A stretch of 64,000 bases of DNA from contig JAGLOO010000064.1 of assembly GCA_023138875.1 (NCBI GenBank), positions 1 to 64,000 on the forward strand. The letters are read 5' to 3'. This document shows positions 46,961 through 55,883 of the stretch, piece by piece. Below the pieces are notes generated by a model. The model searched no databases. It worked only from the letters and a program-made list of their open reading frames with translations, and was not told the origin of the DNA. The translations under genes were made by a program, and so were the position numbers. Positions within the stretch are counted from its first letter, which is position 1. Each line of letters starts with the position of its first letter. This DNA is from Bacteroidales bacterium (GTDB lineage Bacteria > Bacteroidota > Bacteroidia > Bacteroidales > GCA-2748055).

Positions 46961-49384
46961 TCAGAATCTCAAACGGATACCTGCCATCAGATGTGTTCCT
47001 GCCTGTGGATAAAATCCGTCAAAAGAGCCTTCCATCCCTCCCTGGTAATACCTGTAAATCCACGCATTGGTCTCATATTCCACATTGAACAGGTTCAACA
47101 CCTGGAGCTGCACGGAGATTTCATTCATGAATTGTGGATAAAACGCATATGAGATCCTGAAATCATTAATGAAGTAAGGGTTCAGTATCCTTTCCTCCGA
47201 TGAGGTATTATCGATATATTGTTTCCCCACATACCTGGAGACCAGATTCACATGCAGATGCTGAACGGGCTGAAAATCAAGACGGCTATTGAGGATTATC
47301 CCGGGTGAAAAGGAAAGATCGGTGGTTCCCAGCTCCTCCTTTACCTGGTAAGATTCGTTGACGGGATCAGACCAGTAATCCCAGTTATCCACATACCCGG
47401 TATAATGAAGGATCTTATTCCTGCTGAATGTAATGTTGAAATCCCATTGGAACCATGAGGTAAACCTGGCACTTCCGGCCAGTTCAACCCCTGCCCTGTA
47501 ACTATCCTTCACATTGGTCATGATGGCGCTTCCCACATCATTGATCTCACCGGTCAGCACCAGCTGGTCGGTATAATCCATATAATATACATTAGCGCTG
47601 AGATTATAATCCTGACCCTGGATGGTATATCCGGCTTCATAGTCAACCATGGTTTCTTTTACAGGAGCGGGACCGGAGGGATCTGCATCTACAAAGTTGC
47701 TGCGGTTGGGTTCGCGGTTTGCCCGTGCCACAAAAATATAAACTTTCTGGAACCGGTCCACCTGGAGGTTGATTCCGGCCTTGGGATTGAAAAAAAGATA
47801 ATGATGGTCCTGGGTAATATCCCTCAGGTCATCATCCGCCCCTTGGATACTATAGTCGATTCCCCTGACCTGCAAATCTGTGAAAAGGGAGATTCGCTCA
47901 CCAGTCTCAAGGTTGATTTTCAAATAACTGTTCCAGTCTGACTTCATACCGTTGTTCTCGTACCACCTGTGGCGGATCTCGCTCTCTCCCGGCTGCCTGA
48001 TCCAGATCACAGTCCCAAAGTGGTCCCCCTCATACTGGTTCCATCCACCTCCAAGAATGGCACTGAACCTGTCAGTCCGGTAGTGCAGACCGCCCACAAA
48101 TCCATAGAAATCGTTGTCAAGCCATTTTCTTCGGATCAGGTCACTCTCCCCGATGGTGTCTCCGCCAATAACCACATCATCAAGGAGATATGAGGAAAGC
48201 GACTGATCTTCCTTGTACTGTTCATAATAACCGGCTCCCTTGGTGTAGTGCAACGCAACATTTGCATAGAACCTTTCATTGAATGCCCTGGACAGGTGCA
48301 ACTGGTAGTGATCCTGCCTGTAGTTGTCTACCTGGTTATCATAATAAGCAATGTTACCATCCGGATTTGTATATGCCCCCAGTTCATTGTAAGTACGCTG
48401 CGAATCCAGGAGGTAGGAAGGCACCCCGTTCCAGGCCTGATAAAGCTTCTCCTTTCCCGAGAAGGTGATGAACTTTACAAGGGTTTTAGAATCAAAGTAT
48501 CCTGCTGAGACATAGTAGGATTGAAGATCGGTCCACGACCTGTCAATATACCCGTTAGAATGCAAATCAGACAACCGCAGATCTACCGCAAAATGATCCT
48601 TGATCAGACCGGTCCCGGCCGAAATAGCATTTCTCACCGAATGGAAAGAACCAAATGTGCCATCATATATTGCGTATGGCTCCTTCTCAAGTTTCTGTGT
48701 CTGGAAGTTGATACTTGCCCCGAAAGCAGCAGCACCATTGGTGGAAGTACCTACACCACGCTGGATCTGGATGTTATCCACAGAAGTGGAAATATCGGGA
48801 AGATCCACCCAGTAAACGGAATGAGACTCAGCGTCGTTCAGGGGGATCCCATTGATGGTTACATTGATCCTGTTGGCATCTGTACCCCTGATCCTCATGG
48901 ATGTATACCCGATGCCATGACCCGCATCGGAGGTGGTGACCAGGGAGGGTGTGAAGGATAAAAGGTAAGGGACATCCTGACCAAAATTCCGTGATGTGAT
49001 CTCCTCTCTGTCTATAACCGTATAGGCAACAGGTGTTTTCGATCCTGCACGGATGGCGGTGATGATCACTTCCTCACCCATGATGGTGGTCCTGGCCAAA
49101 CCAATCGTCCCCAGATCCAGATCTGCCGACAGTGTGATCGTTTCGGACCAGGTTTCATAACCTACAAAGGTAACCATCAGGGTGTAGGTACTCCCGGGCA
49201 ACCCGCCTATAAAAAATGTTCCATCTGCAGAGGTAACAGTTCCCCTGTTTACATCTGTCAGCATCAGGTTAGCACCCGGAAGGGGATTGTTCTGTTCATC
49301 TGTAACAACACCGGAAATGGTGTACTGACTGAATGCTGACATGGTCAACATAGACCACATAAACGCCAAGGCTGTTCGCTTCAT
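46961..49384 (-). CDS. TonB-dependent receptor under TPP riboswitch control
   Basis: 807 residues. Signal peptide 1-19; carboxypeptidase-regulatory-like domain at 22-105 (ISGVVTDEQNNPLPGANLML, GSTYTLMVTFVGYETW); plug at about 115-230 (DVPYLLSFTPSLVTTSDAGH, MRIRGTDANRINVTINGIPL, IQIQRGVGTSTNGAAAFGAS); 22-stranded barrel to the final Phe (MAGIRLRF). Its leader is a TPP riboswitch, so it is expected to import thiamine or a thiamine precursor across the outer membrane when intracellular TPP is low; such receptors are known in Bacteroidota (the Omr1 group). No PnuT-like inner-membrane transporter or thiamine kinase follows. The next gene is a sensor kinase. Confidence 0.94.
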   Translation of the reverse strand: MKRTALAFMWSMLTMSAFSQYTISGVVTDEQNNPLPGANLMLTDVNRGTVTSADGTFFIGGLPGSTYTLMVTFVGYETWSETITLSADLDLGTIGLARTTIMGEEVIITAIRAGSKTPVAYTVIDREEITSRNFGQDVPYLLSFTPSLVTTSDAGHGIGYTSMRIRGTDANRINVTINGIPLNDAESHSVYWVDLPDISTSVDNIQIQRGVGTSTNGAAAFGASINFQTQKLEKEPYAIYDGTFGSFHSVRNAISAGTGLIKDHFAVDLRLSDLHSNGYIDRSWTDLQSYYVSAGYFDSKTLVKFITFSGKEKLYQAWNGVPSYLLDSQRTYNELGAYTNPDGNIAYYDNQVDNYRQDHYQLHLSRAFNERFYANVALHYTKGAGYYEQYKEDQSLSSYLLDDVVIGGDTIGESDLIRRKWLDNDFYGFVGGLHYRTDRFSAILGGGWNQYEGDHFGTVIWIRQPGESEIRHRWYENNGMKSDWNSYLKINLETGERISLFTDLQVRGIDYSIQGADDDLRDITQDHHYLFFNPKAGINLQVDRFQKVYIFVARANREPNRSNFVDADPSGPAPVKETMVDYEAGYTIQGQDYNLSANVYYMDYTDQLVLTGEINDVGSAIMTNVKDSYRAGVELAGSARFTSWFQWDFNITFSRNKILHYTGYVDNWDYWSDPVNESYQVKEELGTTDLSFSPGIILNSRLDFQPVQHLHVNLVSRYVGKQYIDNTSSEERILNPYFINDFRISYAFYPQFMNEISVQLQVLNLFNVEYETNAWIYRYYQGGMEGSFDGFYPQAGTHLMAGIRLRF

Positions 49385-49424
49385 CGAAATTCGTTTAAAT
49401 AAAAATTAACATATGATCCTCTTT

Positions 49425-49503
49425 ATCCCTACACCGGCATTACCCGGATCAGGTTCTAAGGGTATAATCTCAGCCTGTTTTTTGAGGCACCCCCTTAGGG
49501 AAA
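49425..49503 (-). promoter_or_regulatory. TPP (thiamine pyrophosphate) riboswitch
   Basis: Read on the minus strand the leader carries the THI-box core in order: GGGGGTGCC, GGCTGAGATTATACCC, AACCTGATCCGGGTAATG, GCCGGTGTAGGGA. These form the conserved P2/P4 arms and the closing P1 stem (TCCCTAAG / TAGGGA). It ends 40 bp before the TonB receptor ATG, which suits translational control by masking the ribosome-binding region; no separate T-run terminator is visible. Confidence 0.95.
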
Positions 49504-49597
49504 TTCAGCTATAAAGGTAGTGAATTTAAGATTTACTACGTAACAAATGGATATTTTAATCCACGCGAACTATAATTCGTGATGCAGCAAAATATTG

Positions 49598-49605
49598 TAT
49601 TTTTG
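49598..49605 (+). promoter_or_regulatory. -7 element of the CCA-enzyme gene
   Basis: TATTTTTG fits TAnnTTTG. Its expected start point near 49612 lies downstream of a possible GTG start at 49605 and 11 bp before the ATG at 49623, so it favours the ATG as the true start. Confidence 0.55.
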
Positions 49606-49622
49606 TGTCAACAAATTTAGAA

Positions 49623-51068
49623 ATGGATCTGGCCGGACACCTCAACCATAAGGTATTTCATATCATCTCCACGATCGCCCATCAGGAAGGCATCCAGGCT
49701 TTCGTGATCGGGGGATTTGTTCGTGATCTCCTGCTCACCGGATATGATACTCCTCCCAAAGATATTGATATTGTTGTTCTTGGAAGTGGAATTGAAATGG
49801 CAGAGAGGGTCAGGCAATCCATCAATGAGGAGGTGCCTCTGACCGTATTTAAAAATTTCGGAACCGCCATGCTGAAATGGGAGGATACAGAGATTGAATT
49901 TGTAGGGGCGCGTAAAGAGTCCTATCGGAAAAACTCCAGGAAACCCCTGGTGGAAGACGGCTCGCTGGAGGATGACCAGAACAGGCGCGATTTCACCATC
50001 AATGCACTGGCCATATCACTGAATCAGGATTCTTATGGTCAGTTACTGGATCCTTTCGGCGGACTCAAACACCTGGAAGAGAAACTGATCACCACGCCAC
50101 TGGATCCCGGGCAAACCTTTTCAGACGATCCCCTGCGGATGCTTAGGGGGATCAGGTTTGCCACCCGGCTCGATTTCCTGATTGAACCCGATACATTTGA
50201 AGCAATAGGTCATCACCGGGAACGGATCGGTATTGTCTCCCAGGAACGCATCACCGATGAACTCAACAAGATCATGTTGACCCGGCAGCCCGGTAAGGGA
50301 TTCACCCTGCTGGATAAAACGGGATTGCTGGAGATCATTTTTCCGGAGCTCTACCAGATGAAAGGTGTGGAGGAGGTGGAGGGACAGTTCCACAAAGACA
50401 ACTTCTTGCATACCCTGAAAGTTCTGGATAACATTGCTATGAAAACGGATGACCTCTGGTTAAGGTGGGCAGCCCTTATGCATGACATTGCTAAACCACG
50501 TACAAAAAAATTCGAACCCGGAACCGGATGGACATTCCACGGACATGAATTCCTCGGATCAAAAATGATCCCCGGCATATTCAGAAATCTGAAGCTGCCG
50601 CTCAATGAAAAAATGAAATATGTGCAGAAACTGGTACAGCTTCACCTTCGTCCCATAGTGCTTTCCCAGGACATCGTCACAGATTCGGCTGTGCGGCGTT
50701 TGATCTTTGATGCGGGGAATGACCTGGAAGACCTGATGACCCTCTGCGAAGCGGATATTACATCAAAGAATGAGAAGACGGTAAAAAGACACATGAGGAA
50801 TTTCCACGTCGTCAGGGAAAAAATCGATGAGATCGAGGAAAAGGATTCCATCCGCAACTTCCAGCCTCCCATCTCCGGTGATGATATCCAATATGTCTTT
50901 GGAATTCCGCCATCAAGACCGGTAGGGATTATTAAAAACGCCATCAAAGAAGCCATCCTGGATGGGGAAATCACCAATGAATTTGAATCTGCTTACAGAA
51001 AAATGCTGGAGGAAGGACGCGAACTGGGACTTATCGTTCAAAATAAACTGAAAAAGCGCGGCGACTGA
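49623..51068 (+). CDS. tRNA nucleotidyltransferase (CCA-adding type) with HD domain
   Basis: 481 residues from ATG 49623. Class II polymerase head: VIGGFVRDLLL, then the metal-binding acids in DIDIVVLG, then RRDFTINALAISL and GGLKHLEEKLITT with DPLRMLRGIRFA. The C-terminal part has an HD phosphohydrolase domain (LRWAALMHDIAKP, FHGHEFLGSKM). It adds or repairs the 3' CCA of tRNAs, or, by family alone, could be a poly(A) polymerase; CCA activity is the usual one in this phylum. The 3' end overlaps the convergent EEP gene by 38 bp. Confidence 0.95.
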   Translation: MDLAGHLNHKVFHIISTIAHQEGIQAFVIGGFVRDLLLTGYDTPPKDIDIVVLGSGIEMAERVRQSINEEVPLTVFKNFGTAMLKWEDTEIEFVGARKESYRKNSRKPLVEDGSLEDDQNRRDFTINALAISLNQDSYGQLLDPFGGLKHLEEKLITTPLDPGQTFSDDPLRMLRGIRFATRLDFLIEPDTFEAIGHHRERIGIVSQERITDELNKIMLTRQPGKGFTLLDKTGLLEIIFPELYQMKGVEEVEGQFHKDNFLHTLKVLDNIAMKTDDLWLRWAALMHDIAKPRTKKFEPGTGWTFHGHEFLGSKMIPGIFRNLKLPLNEKMKYVQKLVQLHLRPIVLSQDIVTDSAVRRLIFDAGNDLEDLMTLCEADITSKNEKTVKRHMRNFHVVREKIDEIEEKDSIRNFQPPISGDDIQYVFGIPPSRPVGIIKNAIKEAILDGEITNEFESAYRKMLEEGRELGLIVQNKLKKRGD

Positions 51069-52047
51069 TATCCAGCAAAATGGGAAGATGGTCACTTACC
51101 CCACCCCTGTAGGAATACCCTTCATAGGTACGTGCGGGCTTCATACCTCCGTAGTTGTTATCCGGGGTCAACAGGACTGGCATATCCAGGATTGAACCCT
51201 TCACGCGATATCCCGTTACCGGTCCACTTACCAGGAATTGATCGATCCGGCTCCATTGCCCCCTGTACTTATAACTGCCCATGCTACATTCCGGATTAAT
51301 GCTCCTGATGGAATCGCCCCCTGCCCCCGCCATTCGGATGGGCTCCATGGAGTAACCGTCGATTTCTTCATTGAAATCCCCTGTCAGCACAATGAGGCTG
51401 TTTTCCCTCATCCTCCGCACCGAATCCACCAGGTGAACCAGGTAGCCAGCCTGGATTTTCCTGTACTCCGCCGTAGCTCCGGCTCCCCTGAATTTGGAAA
51501 TAAAATGGACCAGGAAAAGATCCATTGTGTCGCTGCTGCCCCATATCCCACAAACATGAACAATATCCCGCGTGCTCCCATTCAATCCGATTCCGGGCGA
51601 GGGATATGTGTTCCATCCCACCAGCCCTATCCTGTTTTCCCTGTAAAGACACGCCACATCCATCCCCCGCCTGTCGGGGCTGTCCCTGTGCAGAAAATTA
51701 TAATTGAAAGATTGCAGGATGGGATGCTGAACCAGGTCTTCAAGGATCCGGGCCTCTTCGATCTCACCCAGGCCCACCAGGTCAGGAGGCTCCCACTCTC
51801 CTGCTGCAATGATCAATTTTGCAATCTGGGTGATCTTATTCCTGTAACGGGAGTAGGTCCAGTAGCGTACCCCATCCGGAGTGAACTCATCATCACCCGG
51901 AAGGGTATCATCGGCAGGGTAGAACATGTTTTCCACATTGTACCACATGATACGGACCTCTCCCCTGACAGAGGAAGTTTGGGCTGAAAGACTTCCCGGG
52001 AATACATGAGGGCACATCAGTACCAGTAACAAAAAGGACCGGTTCAT
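51031..52047 (-). CDS. Secreted endonuclease/exonuclease/phosphatase-family protein
   Basis: 338 residues with a signal peptide (1-22, ending LSAQ). EEP-fold motifs in order: IMWYNVENMFY (metal-binding Asn), LGEIEEARIL (catalytic Glu), RRGMDVACLYR, VHFISKFRG, VLTGDFNEE and the final SDHLPILLDI with the His. The catalytic residues look intact. Family members cleave DNA, RNA or phosphodiesters; a secreted form may act on extracellular nucleic acid or lipids. It starts 57 bp after the beta-helix lipoprotein stop on the same strand. Confidence 0.92.
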   Translation of the reverse strand: MNRSFLLLVLMCPHVFPGSLSAQTSSVRGEVRIMWYNVENMFYPADDTLPGDDEFTPDGVRYWTYSRYRNKITQIAKLIIAAGEWEPPDLVGLGEIEEARILEDLVQHPILQSFNYNFLHRDSPDRRGMDVACLYRENRIGLVGWNTYPSPGIGLNGSTRDIVHVCGIWGSSDTMDLFLVHFISKFRGAGATAEYRKIQAGYLVHLVDSVRRMRENSLIVLTGDFNEEIDGYSMEPIRMAGAGGDSIRSINPECSMGSYKYRGQWSRIDQFLVSGPVTGYRVKGSILDMPVLLTPDNNYGGMKPARTYEGYSYRGGVSDHLPILLDISRRAFSVYFER

Positions 52048-52104
52048 ATCAGTTAATGGGATGGTAACAGGAAAATCAGCTTCTGGTGTCTTGTAGACAA
52101 GGCA

Positions 52105-53544
52105 CTAATCTTCGATCCTTTCGTATGCACCCAGGTCCGGGGCCTCATCCCCAAGGCGGTTGTTCCCGTTCAGATCGAAAGGGATCTCCACCGCAAAGGC
52201 AGGCAATCCTGCATCAATAGCCGGGGAGAGTGAGTCCAGTTCAAAAATATTGGGGAGGGTATCTACAAACCTGGGGTCCTCATTGTTGATAATGGAAATA
52301 AAATTGGGATCCGATGAATAGTCCAGGCTATCCTCGATAATGCGTGTAAGGCAGTGGTCAAACAGGTAGTTGAGCTGTTGACCGTCATAACTGTCGATAA
52401 CCAGTTCCATCCTTTCATTGCCATAGATGATCGAATTCCTGAACTCAGCCTTTTCAAACTCCCCACCGGTATAGATCAGCAGGTTTCCATCAGCATCATA
52501 GTTTCCGAAATAATCTGCCAGGTAGAGGGCCGGAAGCTGCCGGTTGGAGAAATAGGAACGCCAGTAATTGGCAAATGTACAGTGGGTAAATTCATAGGAC
52601 CCTCCGTAGATCAGGCCGGCACAGCTGCCCCCGCATTCGCCGATAACCAGGTTGGCTCCTGTTACATTCGCATTCAGGGCATAGATCCCGTTGGAACTCA
52701 TGTGGTCAATGATGCTGTTTGTCATCACCAGATCAGGCATTTTGCCTGACTCAGGTGAGGCGCTGATCAGGATGCCCATGGTCCCGTTCCTGATCTCGGC
52801 ATAATTGATGCAGTTGTCCCGGCTGTTCTCCGAAAGGTAAATGAATCCCCACTGACCGGGAATATCATCATAGAACTCCTCCAGCCGGTCCCCACTGAAA
52901 AGCACAGGTTCTTCCTGTGTCCCGTTCACATGAAGGGAGCCTTCCACATACAGCAGGGCATCCCTGTGCATGTAAACCTTCACACCCGGCTCGATGGTAA
53001 GCGCCGACATGGAATCCACATATGCATAATTCAGAATCAGGTAAGGTTTGTCCGCACTCCAGGTAGTCGATACATCAATTACACTGTCCCGGATAATATG
53101 CACATCCTGACCCCAGGCCACAAGGTCAATATCCTGCAGGTTGCCATTGGTAAGAAACAGAATGGAATCCTGGATGCGAAGGATATCATCCGCGTTATTG
53201 GGATCCAGGGTTGCTTCCACAAACACATACATGCTGTCTCTGGGTGCGATTTCCAGGCCTGTGAATTGCAAACCGGGCTCACCATCCACATTGATCCTGA
53301 ACACCGATGATGATCCGCCGGCCAGTATGATCTCATCGATCCTGATGAACTGGTTGTGAGTATTCTTTACCCGGAACGACTTGGTGACCGTCCCGATGGT
53401 GGTAAAGACAGTATCGAAGTAGACCGTATCCAGGGTAAAGGACAACCTGGCTTTAGAATCCTCAATATAATTCCGCTCCGGATGACAAGCAAAGAAAAGT
53501 ACCCCGGAGATCAATGCAAGTAAAAGGATCCTGCGAATAACCAT
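52105..53544 (-). CDS. Beta-helix surface lipoprotein
   Basis: 479 residues. Lipoprotein signal MVIRRILLLALISGVLFFAC with Cys20. Residues 30-140 form a beta-sandwich of the choice-of-anchor kind (TIGTVTKSFRVKNTHNQFIR, GLEIAPRDSMYVFVEATLDP). Residues 170-440 contain right-handed parallel beta-helix rungs (ALTIEPGVKVYMHRDALLYV, EGSLHVNGTQEEPVLFSG, TNSIIDHMSSNGIYALNANV). The ending LSPAIDAG and NRLGDEAPDLGAYE is the standard close of Bacteroidota surface beta-helix proteins. Likely a surface carbohydrate-binding or structural protein; the substrate is unknown. Confidence 0.88.
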   Translation of the reverse strand: MVIRRILLLALISGVLFFACHPERNYIEDSKARLSFTLDTVYFDTVFTTIGTVTKSFRVKNTHNQFIRIDEIILAGGSSSVFRINVDGEPGLQFTGLEIAPRDSMYVFVEATLDPNNADDILRIQDSILFLTNGNLQDIDLVAWGQDVHIIRDSVIDVSTTWSADKPYLILNYAYVDSMSALTIEPGVKVYMHRDALLYVEGSLHVNGTQEEPVLFSGDRLEEFYDDIPGQWGFIYLSENSRDNCINYAEIRNGTMGILISASPESGKMPDLVMTNSIIDHMSSNGIYALNANVTGANLVIGECGGSCAGLIYGGSYEFTHCTFANYWRSYFSNRQLPALYLADYFGNYDADGNLLIYTGGEFEKAEFRNSIIYGNERMELVIDSYDGQQLNYLFDHCLTRIIEDSLDYSSDPNFISIINNEDPRFVDTLPNIFELDSLSPAIDAGLPAFAVEIPFDLNGNNRLGDEAPDLGAYERIED

Positions 53545-53596
53545 GCGCTGTTTTGTTCTTATGAACGCAAAAATGGGGAAAATAATATAGGAATGC

Positions 53597-53604
53597 TATT
53601 TTTG
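53597..53604 (+). promoter_or_regulatory. -7 element of the amidohydrolase gene
   Basis: TATTTTTG, fitting TAnnTTTG, 16 bp before the chosen ATG at 53621. The alternative TTG at 53615 would sit nearly on the start point, which supports the ATG. No good -33 is visible. Confidence 0.5.
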
Positions 53605-53620
53605 TTTCAAACCTTTGACC

Positions 53621-55279
53621 ATGCTGATGAACATATCAATAATTATGGTGTTTCTGATGACGATCATGAGTTGTACAACCGGTAATAGGCAGGCTGACCT
53701 GATCCTGACGGGTGGAGTGGTTTATACAGTGGATGCAGAATTTAGTATTGCTGAAGCCATAGCAGTGAAGGACCACAGGATCATCGGGGTGGGCACCACA
53801 GAAGAGATCACAAAAAAGTATCGATCTTCCCACATAAAAGACCTGAAAGGTGCTTTTGTATACCCGGGATGGATCGATGCGCACTGTCATTTCTTCGGCT
53901 ACGGGATAAACCTGAATGCGGTTGACCTGGCAGGCACCTCTTCTGTGGAGGAGATCATTGTCATGCTGAAAGCTCATCACCGGGAGCACCCGGGCGTATG
54001 GATAACCGGAAGGGGCTGGGACCAGAACGACTGGGAGGTTCAGGAATTTCCGGACAGGAGTATGCTTGATAAGCACTTCCCGGATACACCCATCCTTCTG
54101 AGACGCATCGACGGTCATGCAGCCTGGGCAAATACAAAATCCCTGGAACTGGCGGGTGTCACACCTGAAACTTCAGTGGATGGCGGCACAGTCATGTTAA
54201 CCGGTGGCATCCCCAACGGGATCCTTATCGACAATGCCATTGAACTGGTTGGATCAAAATTACCCGTTCCCACTGAAGATGAAATGATCAAAGCCCTGCA
54301 GCAGGCAGAAAAGAATTGCTTCCGGGTGGGGCTTACGTCTGTGCATGATGCTGGGCTCTCCAAATCTGTGGTTCAATTGATTGACTCCCTGCAAAGAGAT
54401 GGTTCACTCCACATTCGTATCAATGCCTGGCTCAGTCCGTCTGTTGAGAATTTTACACACTATGTGGAGCAGGGGACCTGCCAGACCGATTATCTCTCGG
54501 TGAACACCATCAAATTGTTTACAGACGGTGCATTGGGATCAAGAGGTGCCCGTATGATTGAGCCCTATACGGATGATCCGGAAAACCGGGGGCTTTATGT
54601 AACCCCGCTGGACATCCTGGAAAAGCATTGCAGGAAAGCTTATGATCACAATTATGCTGTGGCCACACACTGTATCGGAGATGCAGCCAACAGGGAAACA
54701 CTGAAGATATATGCCGGAATACTGGGCGGAAAGAATGACCGTCGCTGGCGCATCGAGCATGCACAGATCATCCATCCTGATGATTTTCATCTCTTTGGGG
54801 ACTATAACATCGTGCCATCTGTGCAATCAACCCATGCAACTTCTGATATGTACTGGGCAGAACAACGCGTGGGATCCCGGCGAATGAAGAGGGCATATGC
54901 ATACCGGCAGTTGCTGGAGCAAAATGGCTGGATCCCTAACGGAAGCGATTTCCCGGTTGAACATATCAATCCCCTCTTTGGGTTTTATGCGTCCACCATT
55001 CGAAAGGATCAATCGGGGTATCCTGAATCAGGATTCCAGGTTGAAAATGCCATCAGCCGTGAGGATGCTCTGCGTGCCATGACCATCTGGGCAGCAAAAT
55101 CAGGATTTGAAGAACAACTGAAAGGGAGCATAGAACCGGGGAAGCTGGCAGACTTTGTAGTCACTACTGAAGATCTGATGACCGCACCGGAAGAGGTTCT
55201 TTTCAGGATTGGGGTCAGGGCTACCTACTCCGGAGGTAAGCTGGTATACGAGTGTCCTGTGAACCAGCCTAACGAATGA
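53621..55279 (+). CDS. Lipoprotein amidohydrolase (YtcJ/amidohydrolase-3 family)
   Basis: 552 residues from ATG 53621. Signal ends in MTIMSC (Cys near residue 18), so it is probably a lipoprotein. YtcJ signatures: ADLILTGGVVYTVDAEFSIA, YPGWIDAHCHFFGYG (metal His pair), GRGWDQNDW, DGHAAWANTKSLELAG, LFTDGALGSRGA, RIEHAQIIHPDD, then NGSDFPVEHINPLFGFYAS and the end KLADFVVTTEDLM. A zinc-dependent hydrolase of N-acyl, amide or cyclic-amide bonds; substrate unknown. The 3' end overlaps the convergent barrel gene by 11 bp. Confidence 0.94.
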   Translation: MLMNISIIMVFLMTIMSCTTGNRQADLILTGGVVYTVDAEFSIAEAIAVKDHRIIGVGTTEEITKKYRSSHIKDLKGAFVYPGWIDAHCHFFGYGINLNAVDLAGTSSVEEIIVMLKAHHREHPGVWITGRGWDQNDWEVQEFPDRSMLDKHFPDTPILLRRIDGHAAWANTKSLELAGVTPETSVDGGTVMLTGGIPNGILIDNAIELVGSKLPVPTEDEMIKALQQAEKNCFRVGLTSVHDAGLSKSVVQLIDSLQRDGSLHIRINAWLSPSVENFTHYVEQGTCQTDYLSVNTIKLFTDGALGSRGARMIEPYTDDPENRGLYVTPLDILEKHCRKAYDHNYAVATHCIGDAANRETLKIYAGILGGKNDRRWRIEHAQIIHPDDFHLFGDYNIVPSVQSTHATSDMYWAEQRVGSRRMKRAYAYRQLLEQNGWIPNGSDFPVEHINPLFGFYASTIRKDQSGYPESGFQVENAISREDALRAMTIWAAKSGFEEQLKGSIEPGKLADFVVTTEDLMTAPEEVLFRIGVRATYSGGKLVYECPVNQPNE

Positions 55280-55838
55280 CGAAGCTGACCCCCAGGGCAA
55301 CAATATCCCAGGCGCGCTCAGAGACCGGCAGGTTGTACTCAATGTAGACAAACATCATTTCGTTGGCATTGAATCCCATGTTCAGCGGCACCCAGAACCT
55401 GGGATTAAGTTCTGTTGCAAAGCTCACGTCCATATCCAGACCCACAGAAAGATTGAGAAAATACCGTGGGGCATAGGTGAAGAGTCCCGTCAAATCAAAT
55501 CCAAATTCATCCCATTTGTGCAATCCGGTTATGACGGAAAAGTAACTCTGACGTGCTTCATGCAGCAGGTATTGTATATCCACACCTATATAATCGGTGC
55601 CATTCATATAATAAACGTACCGGGCATTCAGGTCGATGGAATATTGCAATCCATATCCCCCGCTCAATGCATAGGACATGCCTCCTGCATCAAACAGGAT
55701 CACATTTCTATCAATATGATAGGCGGGTGTTAATCCCACACTGAAAGCGCGTTCAGGCAATGTTTTGGCATAATTCACGACCTGACCGGAAACCAGGACC
55801 GGAATAGAAAGAAGAAACAGAAGGAGAAGCCGTTTCAT
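55269..55838 (-). CDS. Small outer-membrane beta-barrel protein
   Basis: 189 residues. Signal peptide 1-19 (ending VSGQ), then alternating hydrophobic strands with aromatic girdles (SYALSGGYGLQYSIDLNARY, LTGLFTYAPRYFLNLSVGLD, MMFVYIEYNLPVSERAWDIV) and a C-terminal strand ending VSFVIR. This resembles eight-stranded OmpW/porin-like barrels. It has no recognisable family beyond that. It ends inside the amidohydrolase 3' end and starts 45 bp from the TolC-like stop. Confidence 0.85.
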   Translation of the reverse strand: MKRLLLLFLLSIPVLVSGQVVNYAKTLPERAFSVGLTPAYHIDRNVILFDAGGMSYALSGGYGLQYSIDLNARYVYYMNGTDYIGVDIQYLLHEARQSYFSVITGLHKWDEFGFDLTGLFTYAPRYFLNLSVGLDMDVSFATELNPRFWVPLNMGFNANEMMFVYIEYNLPVSERAWDIVALGVSFVIR

Positions 55839-55883
55839 CCGTTAAAAATAAGACTTATTCTGTAGAATCACTAAAGGGTACCT

